Shown: positions 24,108 to 35,600, counted from the first letter of the stretch. The stretch: 64,000 bases of DNA from Anisodus tanguticus (GCA_034509755.1 CM067557.1:41474001-41538000), one strand, 5' to 3'. A program made the numbers and translations. The notes: generated from the letters alone by a model not told the origin.

Positions 24108-24332
24108 CTCCCTCCGTCTCAAAATATTTGTTGCATTTTTCATTTACAAGCCCATTAAGAAAGCATTTTTAAGGGTAGTATTTTGACTATTTTACCCTTA
24201 ACATATTTTATCATGTAATCTCTCTTCAATAAATGTTTAGTTCATCAATGATGAAAACCGCTTAAATATTGCTAATTAATACAAATTTTATCTTAATTAA
24301 ATAAAACAATAAATATTTTGAGATGAAGGGAG
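24108..24332. mobile_element. Stowaway-type MITE
   Basis: Inverted ends CTCCCTCCGTCTCAAAATA and TATTTTGAGATGAAGGGAG enclose 225 AT-rich bases, with TA on both sides (24106-24107 and 24333-24334). This is the standard Stowaway arrangement. It lies in the phytocyanin pseudogene intron. Confidence 0.85.
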
Positions 24333-24413
24333 TAATAGCCACCATTTAACTAGTGACGTGTAGTTTCCATTTAAGTCATATAAGTAGTAAGTAATAATTC
24401 TTCTTATTAACTA

Positions 24414-24820
24414 GTTCTGTCGTTCTCTTTTACTTGTCCACTATACTAAAAATAGATTTTCACTTTTACTTGTCACTTTTAGCATATCAAGATAAGACAA
24501 TTTCTTTTTCTTGTTTTACCCATAGTATTAATTAATTATTTCAAATCATTTTTCAAGTCCATTAAAACTATGCACTAATTAATATGAATATCATCGGCCA
24601 ACAGAATGGATCAGAGGCAGCAAAATGGTTATGTCAGATTCCACTACTCATTCTGCGGCCAGCAGACCGTTTCTGCGGCCGGCAGAATGGGTCAGTGATA
24701 GCAAAACTTTTTGTCCCATTCCGCTACTCATTATGTGGTCAGCAGAACGGTGATGCTGACCACATTTTTAAGGGGTGTGCAAAATCAATAATAAATAAGT
24801 AAAAAGGAACGGAGAGGGAG
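24414..24820. mobile_element. Second Stowaway-like MITE with internal direct repeats
   Basis: The left end reads about TCGTTCTCTTTTACTTGTCC, the right end about AAAAAGGAACGGAGAGGGAG, inverted matches with several mismatches, followed by TA at 24821-24822. Inside, about 24594-24765, there are three diverged direct repeats around CGGCCAGCAGA and CTACTCATT, unusual for an AT-rich MITE. Confidence 0.5.
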
Positions 24821-25369
24821 TAATTGGGAAAAGGAAAAGAAAGAAGAAAAGAAGTGGAAATTACATATTTCCTTTTGACGTATGGAGAAATAGAGAATTA
24901 CACCAAGTCAACAGAAGAGAGGTTACTTCCCACAGTACTACTACCCCTGATCCGTATTATCGATAATTTAAGGTTCGTGCACACTCGCTAAAAAAGATAA
25001 TTAATAGCCTTAATAGTAAGAGTATTTGTCTAAATTATCCTTTCATCTCTTTTAAACATCTTAATTAACAATAGTAGTATGGACAACAAGCGTAGATTTG
25101 GAGAAAAGTAATAAATGATGTCTTACAACAACATACCTAGTGAATATTATAATATATTCATCATATAAGTTGTAACTAATAATAGTGTATAGTTATGGTA
25201 AATATAAGATCCTTATTCTATTAGGACTCAACATTGTACACACTATATATATTTGTATTAATGAGAAATACCCTCAAGGGAGATTTATACAATTTTACAT
25301 GGTATCAAGAGCCAAAATTCCTCCCTACCCTATAACATAAATTTGACTGCCCCTTCTCTTCCCTTTTCC

Positions 25370-25695
25370 AGCGCCAAATCGCCCATATACCACCGGTATA
25401 CCTCTGATATACGCTGATATACAGCTGCCCAGCCCTCCACTTCTACAAACAGCCCCATATACCTCTGGTATACTACTAATATACAACTTTCTCACCTTAC
25501 ATATCTCTCCAACATGCTGTATACCCCTCGTATACAGCCTATACACAGCCGATATACACCATGTATACGACTGATATACACTTCATGCCAATATATACTA
25601 CCCATATACAGCCTACTTAAGCCGATATACACCTAGTATACAACTGATACTGCCCATATACAGCCTCCCTAAGACGATATACATAATCATAATCT
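25370..25695. repeat. TATAC-rich low-complexity stretch inside the copia element
   Basis: The motif TATAC recurs about thirty times, largely within GATATACA, GTATACC and CATATACA contexts, often about 10-20 bases apart. It lies between the primer-binding site and a C-rich stretch (25800-26300) and seems to replace gag. No protein reading is convincing. Confidence 0.6.
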
Positions 25696-28035
25696 CACGC
25701 CACGTCACGTTTGTTGAGTACGTTTTCCCATTTGACAATATCCAAAAATGCCGAGTCACTGATTACAGATTCCTTGATGATTCGGACACCTCACCTCTAG
25801 TCCAAATGCACTACACAACACACTGCCAGACGCCCCACGGCACCACCCTCTCACGTTGCCACCACCGAAAATCTATCGGACCTTTCCTTAGCAGAGACGA
25901 CCCGTCTCGTCATCGTCTCCCCCACCCACTGGCCATCCCCCTCACCAAACCCATTGTCACCGCCACATGCCGCCCAATCTCCCGTGGTCAAACCTGCCCA
26001 GCGACCGCCCCACAACCACCCAGTCATAGTACTCCAACCCAGTCACCGTCACTATTCCCGACACCGACCCACCCACAACCCATCGATATCACCCAATACC
26101 CAGTCACACCCAACCAGTCCCGGTCACCGGACCCGAACCCCACTCACCCCTACCTTGTCGACCAGTCCAGACAACCTACCGCCACTGTCCCTGCCCCGAC
26201 ATCTTAATCCCTGAATTCCAGCCCTGACCCGACACCCCACCAGTCACCACCCCATCCAAATACCCAAACAACCCCGACCCCCACACACTGAATAGAAACT
26301 CGTGCCCAACACAGAATTTTCATGCCCAAAGTCCATTTTAACCTTTCCACACAAACTATATCTCAAATTTCCAAAAACCCAAAATTAGCCAAAGTTGACC
26401 CGAATTGAAATGTAGCCATGCGTGAGGAATTTATTATTTTAACGAAATAGCACACTTGGTATTTGGTTCCTAGACTGGATGGGGTTAATGTGATTCGATG
26501 CATGTGACTGTTTCATTACAAATTCAGAGACAGTGGTGACCTTGAACGCTATAAGGCAAGATTTGTGGCTAATGGTACTAATCAACAGAAGAGTATTGAT
26601 TGTCGTGAGACATTTAGTCCGGTGGTTAAACCGGCTACCATTCGCACGGTTCTGACCATAGTTATGGGTAAGCATTGGCTGATTCATCATCTTGATGTCA
26701 AGAATGCATTCTTACATGATGACTTGAAAGAAACTGTTTACATGCACCAACCGCCATGCTTTGTCCATCCGAAGGCCCCTCACTATGTCTGTCGTCTTTG
26801 TAAGTCACTATATGGTTTGAAACAGGCCCTCAGAGCGTGGTATGAACGCTTTGTTAATTACATTATGCAAATTGGGTTTGTATGCAACACGTGTGATCAT
26901 TCTCTCTTTATATTTCATCGCGGTAGTAACATTGCATACTTGTTATTATATGTTGACGATATTGTTCTCACTGCCTCTTTTGATATGTTGAAAACTGAGA
27001 TCATTGCTATGCTGAAATCTGAATTTGCTATGACTGACTTAGGGAAATTGAGTTATTTCTTAGGGATATCAGTTACTAGATCTGCAGATACTATGTTTCT
27101 GTGTCAATGTAAGTATGCAGAAGAAATTGTGTACAAGGCTAAGATAGCGAACTGCAAGATCATGCCTACTCCAGTTGACTCGAAATCAAAGCTCAGTGTT
27201 GTTGAGGGTGATCCAGTGTCTGATCCCACTCTTTATAGGAGCCTTGCAGGTGCACTTCAGTATCTTATTTTCACCAGGACTGATATTGCTTATATTGTTC
27301 AGCAGGTGTGTTTGTTTATACATGTCCCCATGGAGCTTCATTTTACAGTTCTGAAATGTATCATTCGATATGTTAAGGGCACATTTGATTATGGATTGCA
27401 TCTCTACCTCTCTGCACCGACCATGTTGTTATCATTTACGGATGCCTATTGGGTAGGTTGTCCGGACATGCGACAGTCCACATTTGGCTACTGTGTGTTC
27501 TTAGGAGATAATCTCATTTCATGGTGTGCCAAGAGGCAAGCCACCCTATCCCAATCGAGTGCAGAAGTAGAGTATAGAGGCATTGCAAATGTTGTTGCTG
27601 AGATCTGATGGCTCCAAAACCTTCTTTTGGAGCTTCAGTGTCCCTTGCGTAAGGCATCTATGGTATATTGTGATAACATATCCGCGATATACTTATCTCA
27701 TAACCCGGTTCGGCATTAGCGAACCAAGCACATTGAGATGGATATACATTTCATTCGTGAGAAGGTTACTATAGGTTATGTTAAGGTATTACATGTGCCT
27801 TCTTCGTATCAGTATGCGAATATCTTCATCAAAGGACTTCCTAGACAACTATTCCTATACTTCAGATCCAGTCTCAGTGTCCGGCCTCCTCCCGCTCTGA
27901 CTGATGGGGTGTATTAGTGAATATTACAATATATTCACCATATAGGTTGTAATTAATAGTAGTGTATAATTATGGTAAATATAAGATCCTTATTCTATTA
28001 GGACTCAACATTGTACACATTATATATATATTTGT

Positions 28036-28277
28036 TCCGAGATGGAGCTTAACCTGAGTCTCGGTTAAGAACGGTGATGCTATAAGTTTCACACGGCGCA
28101 CGATTCCATGGATAATTTCATTCGAGATCGTGATGGAGGACATAGCTTACGATCATCGGCTTTGATCATGCCACTAGGCATTTGATTAAGACATTGCACA
28201 ATGATCCGAACACTTTGTCGCATCTCTTCGATACGAATACAATAACGATCTCCTCTGGTACCTATTGGTATGTCAGG
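28036..28277 (-). pseudogene. nad7: Mitochondrial nad7 fragment (NUMT) inserted in a copia LTR
   Basis: The minus strand from 28277 to 28102 reads DIPIGTRGDRYCIRIEEMRQ then SVRIIVQCLNQMPSGM, IKADDRKLCPP and MKLSME, with no stop. This is subunit 7 of mitochondrial NADH dehydrogenase. After GAATC the sequence continues GTGCGCCGTGTGAAAC (28101 downward), the typical start of a plant mitochondrial group II intron, at the place I recall as the fourth nad7 intron. Unspliced DNA was therefore the source, not mRNA. Against the remembered family, about nine bases seem lost between GTRGD and RYC. The insert separates the LTR halves TTTGT (28031-28035) and AATGAGAAA (28278 on), which are almost adjacent in the left LTR. 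It cannot be functional in the nucleus. Confidence 0.88.
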
Positions 28278-28316
28278 AATGAGAAAGACTTCTCAAGGGA
28301 GGTTAATACAATTACA

Positions 28317-28437
28317 CTATTGTTACTTAAAATGTTAAAAGACAAAAATTAAAGATCACAAATTTGAGGGGCAAAAATTAAACACCACCCCAGAATACAG
28401 GGACATTCGTGCGAATGACCCCATATACATATCTTAC
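28317..28437. repeat. Fragment related to the ends of the large inverted-repeat element
   Basis: Contains ACAAAAATTAAAGATCACAA, GAGGGGCAAAAATTAA and CATTCGTGCGAATGACC. These resemble the outer arm sequence near 7680-7735 (ACAAAAATTAAAGACCACC, CGTGCGAATTGGCC) and, inverted, 5945-5985. A solo end of the same repeat family. Confidence 0.45.
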
Positions 28438-28668
28438 CTAATGTGTCTCCAACCTATTTGTCCTTGACCCAATCTTGATAATCAACATCAAGGGTCCAGC
28501 CTTTATCACCCCCTACCCAATACTCACTTGCCATTGTGATTGCAGGCAAAAATCCTGCAAATCCAATCATAAAACAGAAAACAATCTTGAAAGCCATTGA
28601 ATTTTTCTTAGGAGCTTACTTAAAATAAAACTTTTTGAATGCTTTGAAATAAGAAAAATTGGTGTGGT

Positions 28669-28676
28669 TATTTATA
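28669..28676 (-). promoter_or_regulatory. TATA box of the phytocyanin pseudogene
   Basis: TATAAATA on the minus strand, 72 bases upstream of the ATG at 28597, a fitting distance for a short 5' UTR. No activity can be judged. Confidence 0.5.
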
Positions 28677-29780
28677 GCTTTAACTTAACGACAAAAATTA
28701 TAGAGGACTCCGAGGATGATAAAATTGATTTTAATTGAATTCTAAGTACGTGAACCCCAATGAGTTAACTAAGGGAAATATTCCATTGATATTCTCGTAA
28801 AGTTCAAAGAAAAGAGGAGGATAATAAATAAGTATGGTAAGTACATATTCTTTTTTGTCCATATTATTTGTCTTTTGCAATTTTTTTATGCTCCTTCATA
28901 AAGACGTTTGGTCGCCTTAATCATACTTAGATTATTTATCTAGACGTGCCAAAATGTCTCACTTTTAATTAACGCTCAACTAATTGAAACAGTAAGGATG
29001 AATTTGAAAAAAATGCATCTTATCTTTTTGTTTTCCTACATCATCAAATATTTAGATTAAATTCAATTTACTAAAATAATTATCATTTGAGACGGGATTA
29101 GGTAGTTAATTTTACAAGAAATTCTCACACAAATTTAAAGCAAAAAGAATTCTAGTTATATGCGATGTGGCGAAAAAGAATGATTCAACAAGAGATCCTT
29201 ATATTAATGTTTCTTAATAACCCAGAAAGTCAAATCTCAGTTTGAATAAATATGACCATTGTTAATCATGTTTCAAGCTAGAAATAACTCATATTAGAAC
29301 TAATAAATCTCCATCTTAAATTATAGAGCATAGGCTTGCCATGAGATACTAATTTCTTTAGCTAGTCAGGGTACTCATCGTCACTTATTATTATTATTCT
29401 TGTTGTATAAAACTTAAATACATCTAGACACTAAGCAGAACTTATATTTAGATACCGATTTATTCTTATGTGTTTTATCTTGATCCCAAAAGACATAAGA
29501 GCTAAGTAAATGATAGTTTGGAGGAAATTTGACATTTAGATTGGCAACTATGATACCTTATATTTCTTTCTAAGAAGCATTTAATCAGGGTGTATTAAAA
29601 TGTTAATAAATGTAAAAACAAAGAATGCAAAAAGAAGAGAGCATAAACGGACTAACATTTCTCTGATTTCTCTTCAAAATTACATCAATCCGCTTGCTGG
29701 TATTGTAGTAATAAGGAAATCCGAAAACCATCAATAAAAAGAAAGCTCAAAAGAAAAAAAATCAGCAAATGGCCCAGAGG
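28677..29780. other. Intergenic, AT-rich, no gene recognised
   Basis: Upstream of the phytocyanin pseudogene and beyond the methionine synthase 3' end. Nothing coding. A short GAGACGGGATTAG near 29090 may be a decayed MITE end. Confidence 0.35.
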
Positions 29781-29914
29781 GCAGACTAATCTACACAATA
29801 ATTTTCATCGCAAGCACAAATTATTAAAATCAACCGAGAAATTTCTCATTCAAAGTCTAAAGAACACCACCATGCATAAGTTGATTCAAGAATCCTCCTG
29901 TGGCTCGTTCAACT

Positions 29915-32900
29915 TCACTTGGTGCTGGCGAGCTGAGTGCGGATGGCCTTGGCTGCAGAAACCATGTTTTGCAGGGCAGGCTTCACCTCGGTGTACTTGC
30001 GAGTCTTGAGACCACAGTCAGGGTTGACCCACAAGATGTTGGTGTCGAGAACTGCAAGCATCTTGTTAACTCTGTCGGCTATCTCTTCGGTGGATGGTAT
30101 TCTTGGAGAGTGGATGTCGTAGACACCAGGGCCAATGCCAGCTCCGTATTTCACTCCCTCCCTGAAAACTGAGAGGAGCTTCTCATCAGAACGTGAGTTC
30201 TCGATAGTGATGACATCAGCATCCATGTCGATGATGGAGTGGATAATGTCGTTGAAGTTGGAGTAGCACATGTGGGTGTGGATCTGAAAAGCCACAAAAG
30301 ATAAGCTCGTTAACAAGCAGGTATCAGTTAAAAATAGTCCTTAAGTATGCACTTAAGAGTTTTGATCCTTTAAGTTTGACAAAAGTTAGCACTTTTAGTC
30401 TCGTTAAATATTTACTGAACTTTGATGGAAACAATGGGAAAAAAGATTTGACTATCAACACCAAGAAAGTCCCATCAAATCCTAAAATATGCAACAGAGA
30501 ATAGTGTAAAAAAGATATAAAAGTATAGCATAAATTACACCTCAAAAGCCGCACGAAATTGTAGAAATATTTTTTTAAAAAAACATAACTATAAAAAATA
30601 TACCTCTAAATTTGAGTTATCACTAAGTTCTTTTTTTTCTTTCCGTAGTTCCCCTCAAATCTAACCGACGGAGTTAGGTAAATATTTGAAGGGGACTAAA
30701 AGTGTTAAAACTTAAAGGAGTAAAACTGTTAAAGTGCATACTTAAGAGACTAGAGACTATTTTAAACCTACACTCAAACATAAGAGACCATTTTTGTCAT
30801 TTTCTCTTCCAAAGTTAAAAACAACAAGATGAGAGAGGGACCTGCGTAGTGTCCTGGATGCCGACGTTGGTGATTCTGAAGGAGTGGACAGCCCATTCCA
30901 AGTAGAAGGCGTGTTCAGACTTCCTTAGAGGCAGGCCCTCTCTCAAAGCAGCTTCATCAATTTGGATCACAGTGATGCCTGCCTTCTCCAAATCCTCCAC
31001 TTCATCCTTAATGGCCAAAGCAATCTGGTAGCAGGTCTCAAATCTAGAAAAAGCAATGATGGAGATTAACAATTAGAGATGGCAACAGGTAGGTTGCATT
31101 AAATTTGGGCGGGTCAAAACATGCTAAGTCAATAATCGGGTCATGACCCAACCCGCCCAAAGTTAGTTTGGGCCAAGATGTGTCAAATAACGAGTCATAA
31201 CCCAGCCAGCCCAACAATAACCCTTGGCTGTTAACTTAACATTGAGTTCATTAAACACGATCGGATAAGATTTAAAACTCAAATAAGGAGGGGGTGCAGA
31301 AGTTACCTTGGCTGGTCATTTCTGACAAAAGACCAATTGAGAATGGTGACAGGGCCTGTAAGCATTCCCTTCATCGGCCTCTTGGTCATGCTTTGAGCTG
31401 TTGAGGACCAGAAGACAGTCATTGGCTTAGGGCGGCTCACATCACCATAGATGATTGGTGGCTTCACACATCGAGATCCATAAGATTGAACCCAACCATT
31501 GGCAGTGAAAGCAAAACCAGAAAGCTGCTCTCCGAAGTACTCAACCATATCGTTCCTCTGCATACATCAATCAAGCATTCAAACTTACTAATCCATAATT
31601 TATGCATGCTAGTATGTGTATATGTACATAAAAGACAGGTAATTAGCCATTTTCCCTACCTCAGGCTCTCCGTGAACCAAGACATCAATGTCAAGCTCTT
31701 CCTGGAGATCGACAACCTTCTTGATTTCCTCCTTGATGGCTTTAACATACTCCTCCTCAGAGATCCTAGAAACAAATGAATTATTAGAAGAGATGTTCAA
31801 CAACGACGACAATAACAAGCAGAAAACATGCAAGTATAACACTGACTTCTTCGCCTTGTATTCACGACGAACTCTTCTAAGCTCCACTGTCTGAGGGAAG
31901 GATCCAATGGTGGTTGTAGGCAGAATTGGCAGGTTAAGTTTCTTTTGTTGGGCATCAAGTCTAGCACTAACATTTGTAGCACGGCGGTGGTCAGATCCTT
32001 GAAGAGCAGCAGACTGAGATATCACAAGGGTGAAAGGTAGTAAGTAAAATATGATACAAGTCATTAATTAGAAAGAGAAGACGGTCCGTCAGTTCAACAC
32101 TTACAGCCTTTTGAACAGCTTCATTTGTCACTCTTGGGGAGGACTTCCTGGAAGCTTGAGCAGCAGCATTAGCAGAGAAAAATGCCTGAAAGTACAACAA
32201 ACACATTTAGCCGTGATATGCAAAAAGTTTGTCAAACAGTTCGAAGTCATTTTTCAACACCATTAGTTAAAAAGGAAATGAACCATACCTCATCCTTGAC
32301 ACCAGCCAATGCCTTGGCCAAAGCATTCACTTCAACAACCTTTTGGGCAGCAAATGCCAACCATGATTTGATTTCATCATCTAGTTTTGTCTCGTTGATC
32401 AGATCAACAGCAGTGTGGAGTAGGGAGCAAGATGTAGAGACAACAAGCTTGTCTGCATAATTCAATAAGACAAGGAATCATCTTCTGCGATAAAATCACC
32501 AACGGAATCACTACCAACTATCAAGTCACAAGGTGGCAAATACATCACCTTTTCCTACAACGCCCTCAAGAGATTGCAGGAGGGAAAGAGATGCAGCAAC
32601 ATCATTTGCCCAGATATTCCTCCCGTCAACCACTCCTGCAAACAAGTATTTGCCCGAAGGGAAGCCACCCTTGATTAAATCGAGGGTCTTAGTTCCACGG
32701 ACCAAGTCAAAACCAAAGGCGGTAACTCCCTTCAAAGCAGTGAGGGTTTTGAATGCCTCAGCAGGAACATCAGCAAAGTAGGTCTCGACGAGAACATTAA
32801 GGCCAGATAGAGATGACTCCAACTCAGTATAGGCCTTAGTGAATGCTTCCAATTTGTGAGCCTCTAGATCCAACACAAGTGTGGGCTCGTCAAACTGAAT

Positions 32901-34243
32901 CCAAGAAGCGCCCGCTGCCTTCAACTCCGCGATAACTTCCCTATATTGTTAATTTTAAGTTAGAGTATGTCCATTCAGATATAGCGGACTGAAAGAAAAA
33001 ATATACTTACTTGTAAATTGGAAGGATTTTGTCCAGAAGTGACAAAAGGGGGAAAGATTTCTCAACACCCTTAGCAGGTTTGGATAGCAACAAGTATGAA
33101 ACTGGACCAACAAGTACTGGAACGGTATCTACTCCAAGCTGCACGAGCAAAAAGATAAGATCAACAATCAATTATCTAAACTTCTAACTCCATGCATAAG
33201 AACAAGATTTAACAAGACAATATTATTGGTGTAACCAAATAGCAATGAGAGACAGAACCTACCCCTGCACCAAAACAAAATGAAAAACACAAATACTATC
33301 TCCGTCCCAATTTATATGGCACTTTTCGCTTACAAAGAGTCAATTTGACTATTCCTTGAAGTAAAATTACATAGATCAACTCAATATTTTAAAATTAAGA
33401 TTTAGAATTCAAAAACCATAAGAAAAGTACTAGAAGTTGCAATTCTTTTAATGTCAACATGATGAAAAAATACATTTTAAAATGTTGGTCAAAGTTTATA
33501 TAGTTTGAATTGAATCTTGAAAAACGAATAAGTGTTACTTAAATTGGGACAGAGGGAGTATGATTTCTCGTCACTCTAAACCACAAATCATAATTTGTAT
33601 CTACCCTCTTAGTAAATTACGAGAATAACAATCATTATATTTCCTTCCAATAGTTCAAATATCAAACATGTATCGTCAAATGAAAAGAATACATAAGCAT
33701 AAAAGCACATACCCCCTTGGCCTCTTTGTACTCATCTACTGCCTTGTGGGAAGCATAAGAAAAGTTAACATCAGGTCCCAACTCAGGGACAATGAAGTGG
33801 CTGGATCAAACAAAGAATAACAATAAATCAGTACACAAACAAGATAATACCCCCAGTAAAAAGGAAAGTAGAACTAATTGATGTGTCACTTACTAGTTGG
33901 TGTCAAACCACTTGGTCATCTCCATAGCGGGGACAGAGGCATTTCCTCTGGCCATGGAGAAGTAAGTACCAAACTCAATCTCACCACCGGTCCAGTTGTA
34001 CCTAGATGGGACGGCACCGAGCATTGCGGTTGTGTCGAGCACCTGATCATAGTAAGAGAATGTGTTGCTGGGGATGTACTTAATGCCAGCATCAGACATC
34101 TGTTTCCAGATGGATGACCTGAGGTCTGCAGACACCTTCTTTAAGTCCTCAGCGCTGCTCTTTCCATCCCAGAAAGACTCGAGAGCAAATTTCAGCTCTC
34201 TCTTTGGGCCCATACGGGGATATCCAACAATGTGAGATGCCAT
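29915..34243 (-). CDS. METE: Cobalamin-independent methionine synthase
   Basis: Transfers the methyl group of 5-methyltetrahydropteroyl-triglutamate to homocysteine, giving methionine without vitamin B12; feeds protein synthesis and the S-adenosylmethionine cycle, mainly in the cytosol. Exons in transcript order: 33894-34243, 33713-33800, 33011-33138, 32549-32940, 32289-32452, 32105-32185, 31847-32013, 31660-31765, 31307-31557, 30842-31043, 29915-30283. They join, all with GT-AG introns and agreeing phase, to 2298 bases and 765 residues, the standard plant length. It starts MASHIVGYPRMGPKRELKFA and ends AIRTQLASTK. The zinc-site residues fall at His647 and Cys649 (IHTHMC), Glu671 (TIEN) and Cys733 (NPDCGL), as in the family. 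No targeting extension is seen, so a cytosolic isoform is likely. Introns hold a MITE-like repeat and a Stowaway. Fully intact. Confidence 0.97.
30327..30808. mobile_element. MITE-like repeat, copy 3, in a methionine synthase intron
   Basis: Lies in the intron between exons 30842-31043 and 29915-30283. The left end reads AATAGTCCTTAAGTATGCAC, the right end GTGCATACTTAAGAGACTAG then CTCAAACATAAGAGACCATT, inverted relative to each other, with the family block AAAAGTTAGCACTTTTAGTC inside. It is the clearest copy for the inverted ends. Confidence 0.6.
33296..33558. mobile_element. Stowaway-type MITE in a methionine synthase intron
   Basis: Ends CTATCTCCGTCCCAATTTA and AAATTGGGACAGAGGGAG are inverted repeats with TA on both sides (33294-33295 and 33559-33560). 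It sits between exons 33713-33800 and 33011-33138. Confidence 0.82.
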
Positions 34244-35592
34244 TTTTCTGGCTCACCAAAAACACTCAATCAGACATGAATTTCATTAATTGTAAACCAA
34301 ACTCATCCTTGATGCACATACACTCTGAATAGATTTAGTTATTTTTATAAAGATTCTACCGAAACGGACTTCAATAGAATGCAATAGATATAAATGATTC
34401 ATATAGCACAGGAAATTAAGTCCTCTCGGGGATTTTCTTAAAGAGTAACCTCATATAAATACCATGGAATAAGGTTTGATCTTATTCATGGAGATTCCGT
34501 AACTATTCCAAAAATGAAAAGTTTGACACAATTGGGAATTTTATTTGGAAATTGGAAGCAATTAATAATTCATGATCTGGCATGTACAGAATGAAAACTT
34601 CATTCTCAACTAGATCTAGGGTGTTCATCAGAACCCCTCTATAATAGATGTTGAATCCCCTTGTCATTTTCATGAATTTACTTATTTATATTTTGAAACA
34701 CTTAGTGAAAATAATAGCTCTGCCAGTACATATAGCTTACACCAATCAGTTTGAGATCAAGGTGAATTAAGATGGTTGATAGAGATACTTAAAAAGCTTC
34801 AAGATTTGAATTTTTTTCTTTTTTATTTTGAAAGGTGGTTGTCGGTGGTTGAGCATTTTAACATGGTGTATTGAATATAGAATTAAAAAGTACTACAATA
34901 TTACAAAAAGCAGAGCTTGTCCTTTCCAAGTACAACTAACAAACAGAGAATGAAAACTTAGACAATGTTACAAATGTGAAACAATTACACAATGCTAAAT
35001 TCCAAAGAAAAATCATTACCCAGATGAATAAAACAATCACATATCATATAAATGAACTTAAAACCACCAGATCTGAGATACATAAAGCAATAAAAATTAG
35101 ATCACAAACACCCAATACTAGATCTAATGAAATAACAATGACATCAATACAGATCTACAATAACACAGATCTAATACTCATTTCCCATGCATAAATATCC
35201 ACACCCCATAAACAAAAACAGCATTATAGTATTAAATCAAGAAACAGAAATGTAACATAACACCAAATGGGTAGTACTAAAAAAAAAACACAACATAATT
35301 TGGGTGAAAAAATCAAGACATTATATAAAATGGGTCCATTACCAATAGTAATAAAAAGCAAATCAAGCAACCCAATTAACAAAAATCACAGAATTTTGAG
35401 TGGAAAAAAAGAACCCAATACTTCAAAATGAAGTATAATTGGGAACAGAAATAAGAGAAATAAGTAACGGCAAATCGTAACTTTAGGAAAAGGGTATAGA
35501 ACCGGACCGGTGAAGACTGGTTCAATTGGTGGTAGGATGAAGATGAATGAAGAATATTGGAGAACGCGAGTTTGAAGCGGTATATGATTGGG
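34244..35592 (-). promoter_or_regulatory. 5' UTR with a likely leader intron, methionine synthase
   Basis: The ATG at 34243 is preceded on the minus strand by TGAGCCAG|AAAA, a possible splice acceptor, while the TATA box lies 1.35 kb upstream. Between them the minus strand is T-rich. At 35166-35174 it carries TTAGATCTG, a perfect match to the motif TTNGATYTG linked to intron-mediated enhancement of expression, with two more AGATCT sites nearby (35070-35160). A leader exon would start near 35565. I could not fix the donor site. Confidence 0.5.
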
Positions 35593-35600
35593 TTTATATA
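35593..35600 (-). promoter_or_regulatory. TATA box of methionine synthase
   Basis: TATATAAA on the minus strand within CTATATAAACCC. It is followed about 30 bases on by a C/T-rich leader-like stretch (CTTCATTCATCTTCATCC). Position relative to a leader exon is consistent; the transcription start itself is inferred. Confidence 0.55.

Larger units (their letters stand above)
25141..28316 (+). mobile_element. Ty1-copia retrotransposon, internally deleted, in the phytocyanin intron
   Basis: Left LTR 25141-25299 and right LTR 27910-28316 share TGAATATTA..ATATATTCA, TATGGTAAATATAAGATCCT and TATTCTATTAGGACTCAACA. The left LTR lacks the first few bases (right starts TGTATTAG). The primer-binding site TGGTATCAAGAGCC follows at 25300. 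The right LTR is about 250 bases longer because of a mitochondrial insert. Gag, protease and integrase are gone. From about 26520 to 27890 there is a reverse transcriptase/RNase H region: a CETFSPVVKPATIRTVL-like block, LDVKNAFLHDDL, YGLKQALRAWYERF, YLLLYVDDIVL, then SQSSAEVEYRGIA. A TGA at 27606-27608 precedes WLQNLL, and a further stop lies near 27719. No matching target-site duplication was found. Confidence 0.85.
23644..28597 (-). pseudogene. Phytocyanin (blue copper protein) pseudogene, intron invaded by transposons
   Basis: Phytocyanins are small secreted, often membrane-anchored plant copper proteins. Exon 1 (28438-28597) starts at ATG 28597 with a signal peptide (MAFKIVFCFMIGFAGFLPA) and the phytocyanin start EYWVGGDKGWTLDVDYQDW. 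It ends VGDTL with an intact GT donor. Exon 2 (about 23644-24007, acceptor CTAG) carries CHSF, FKVNQTAFKDC and GKKWYICGVPTHC..RNQKLVITV. Copper ligands His, Cys, His and an axial Gln, as in stellacyanin-type members, are all present. Lesions: TAG at 28454-28456 just before VGDTL, where the family has extra residues, and a one-base deletion near 23776-23782. Restoring that frame gives a Pro/Ala-rich segment and a hydrophobic GPI-type tail ending at TGA 23644-23646. The 4.4 kb intron contains two Stowaway MITEs and a copia element with a mitochondrial insert. Donor, acceptor and phase agree between exons, which supports a single gene. Confidence 0.82.

Noticed and set aside
25806..26214. Long Pro/Thr/Ser-rich open frames in a C-rich stretch
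   Set aside because: Composition-driven frames within a deleted copia element; no domain, no splice or start context.
26940..26980. YVDD reverse transcriptase as an integrated pararetrovirus
   Set aside because: LTRs, tRNA primer site and the reverse transcriptase-RNase H wording are those of Ty1-copia retrotransposons; no movement or coat protein is present.
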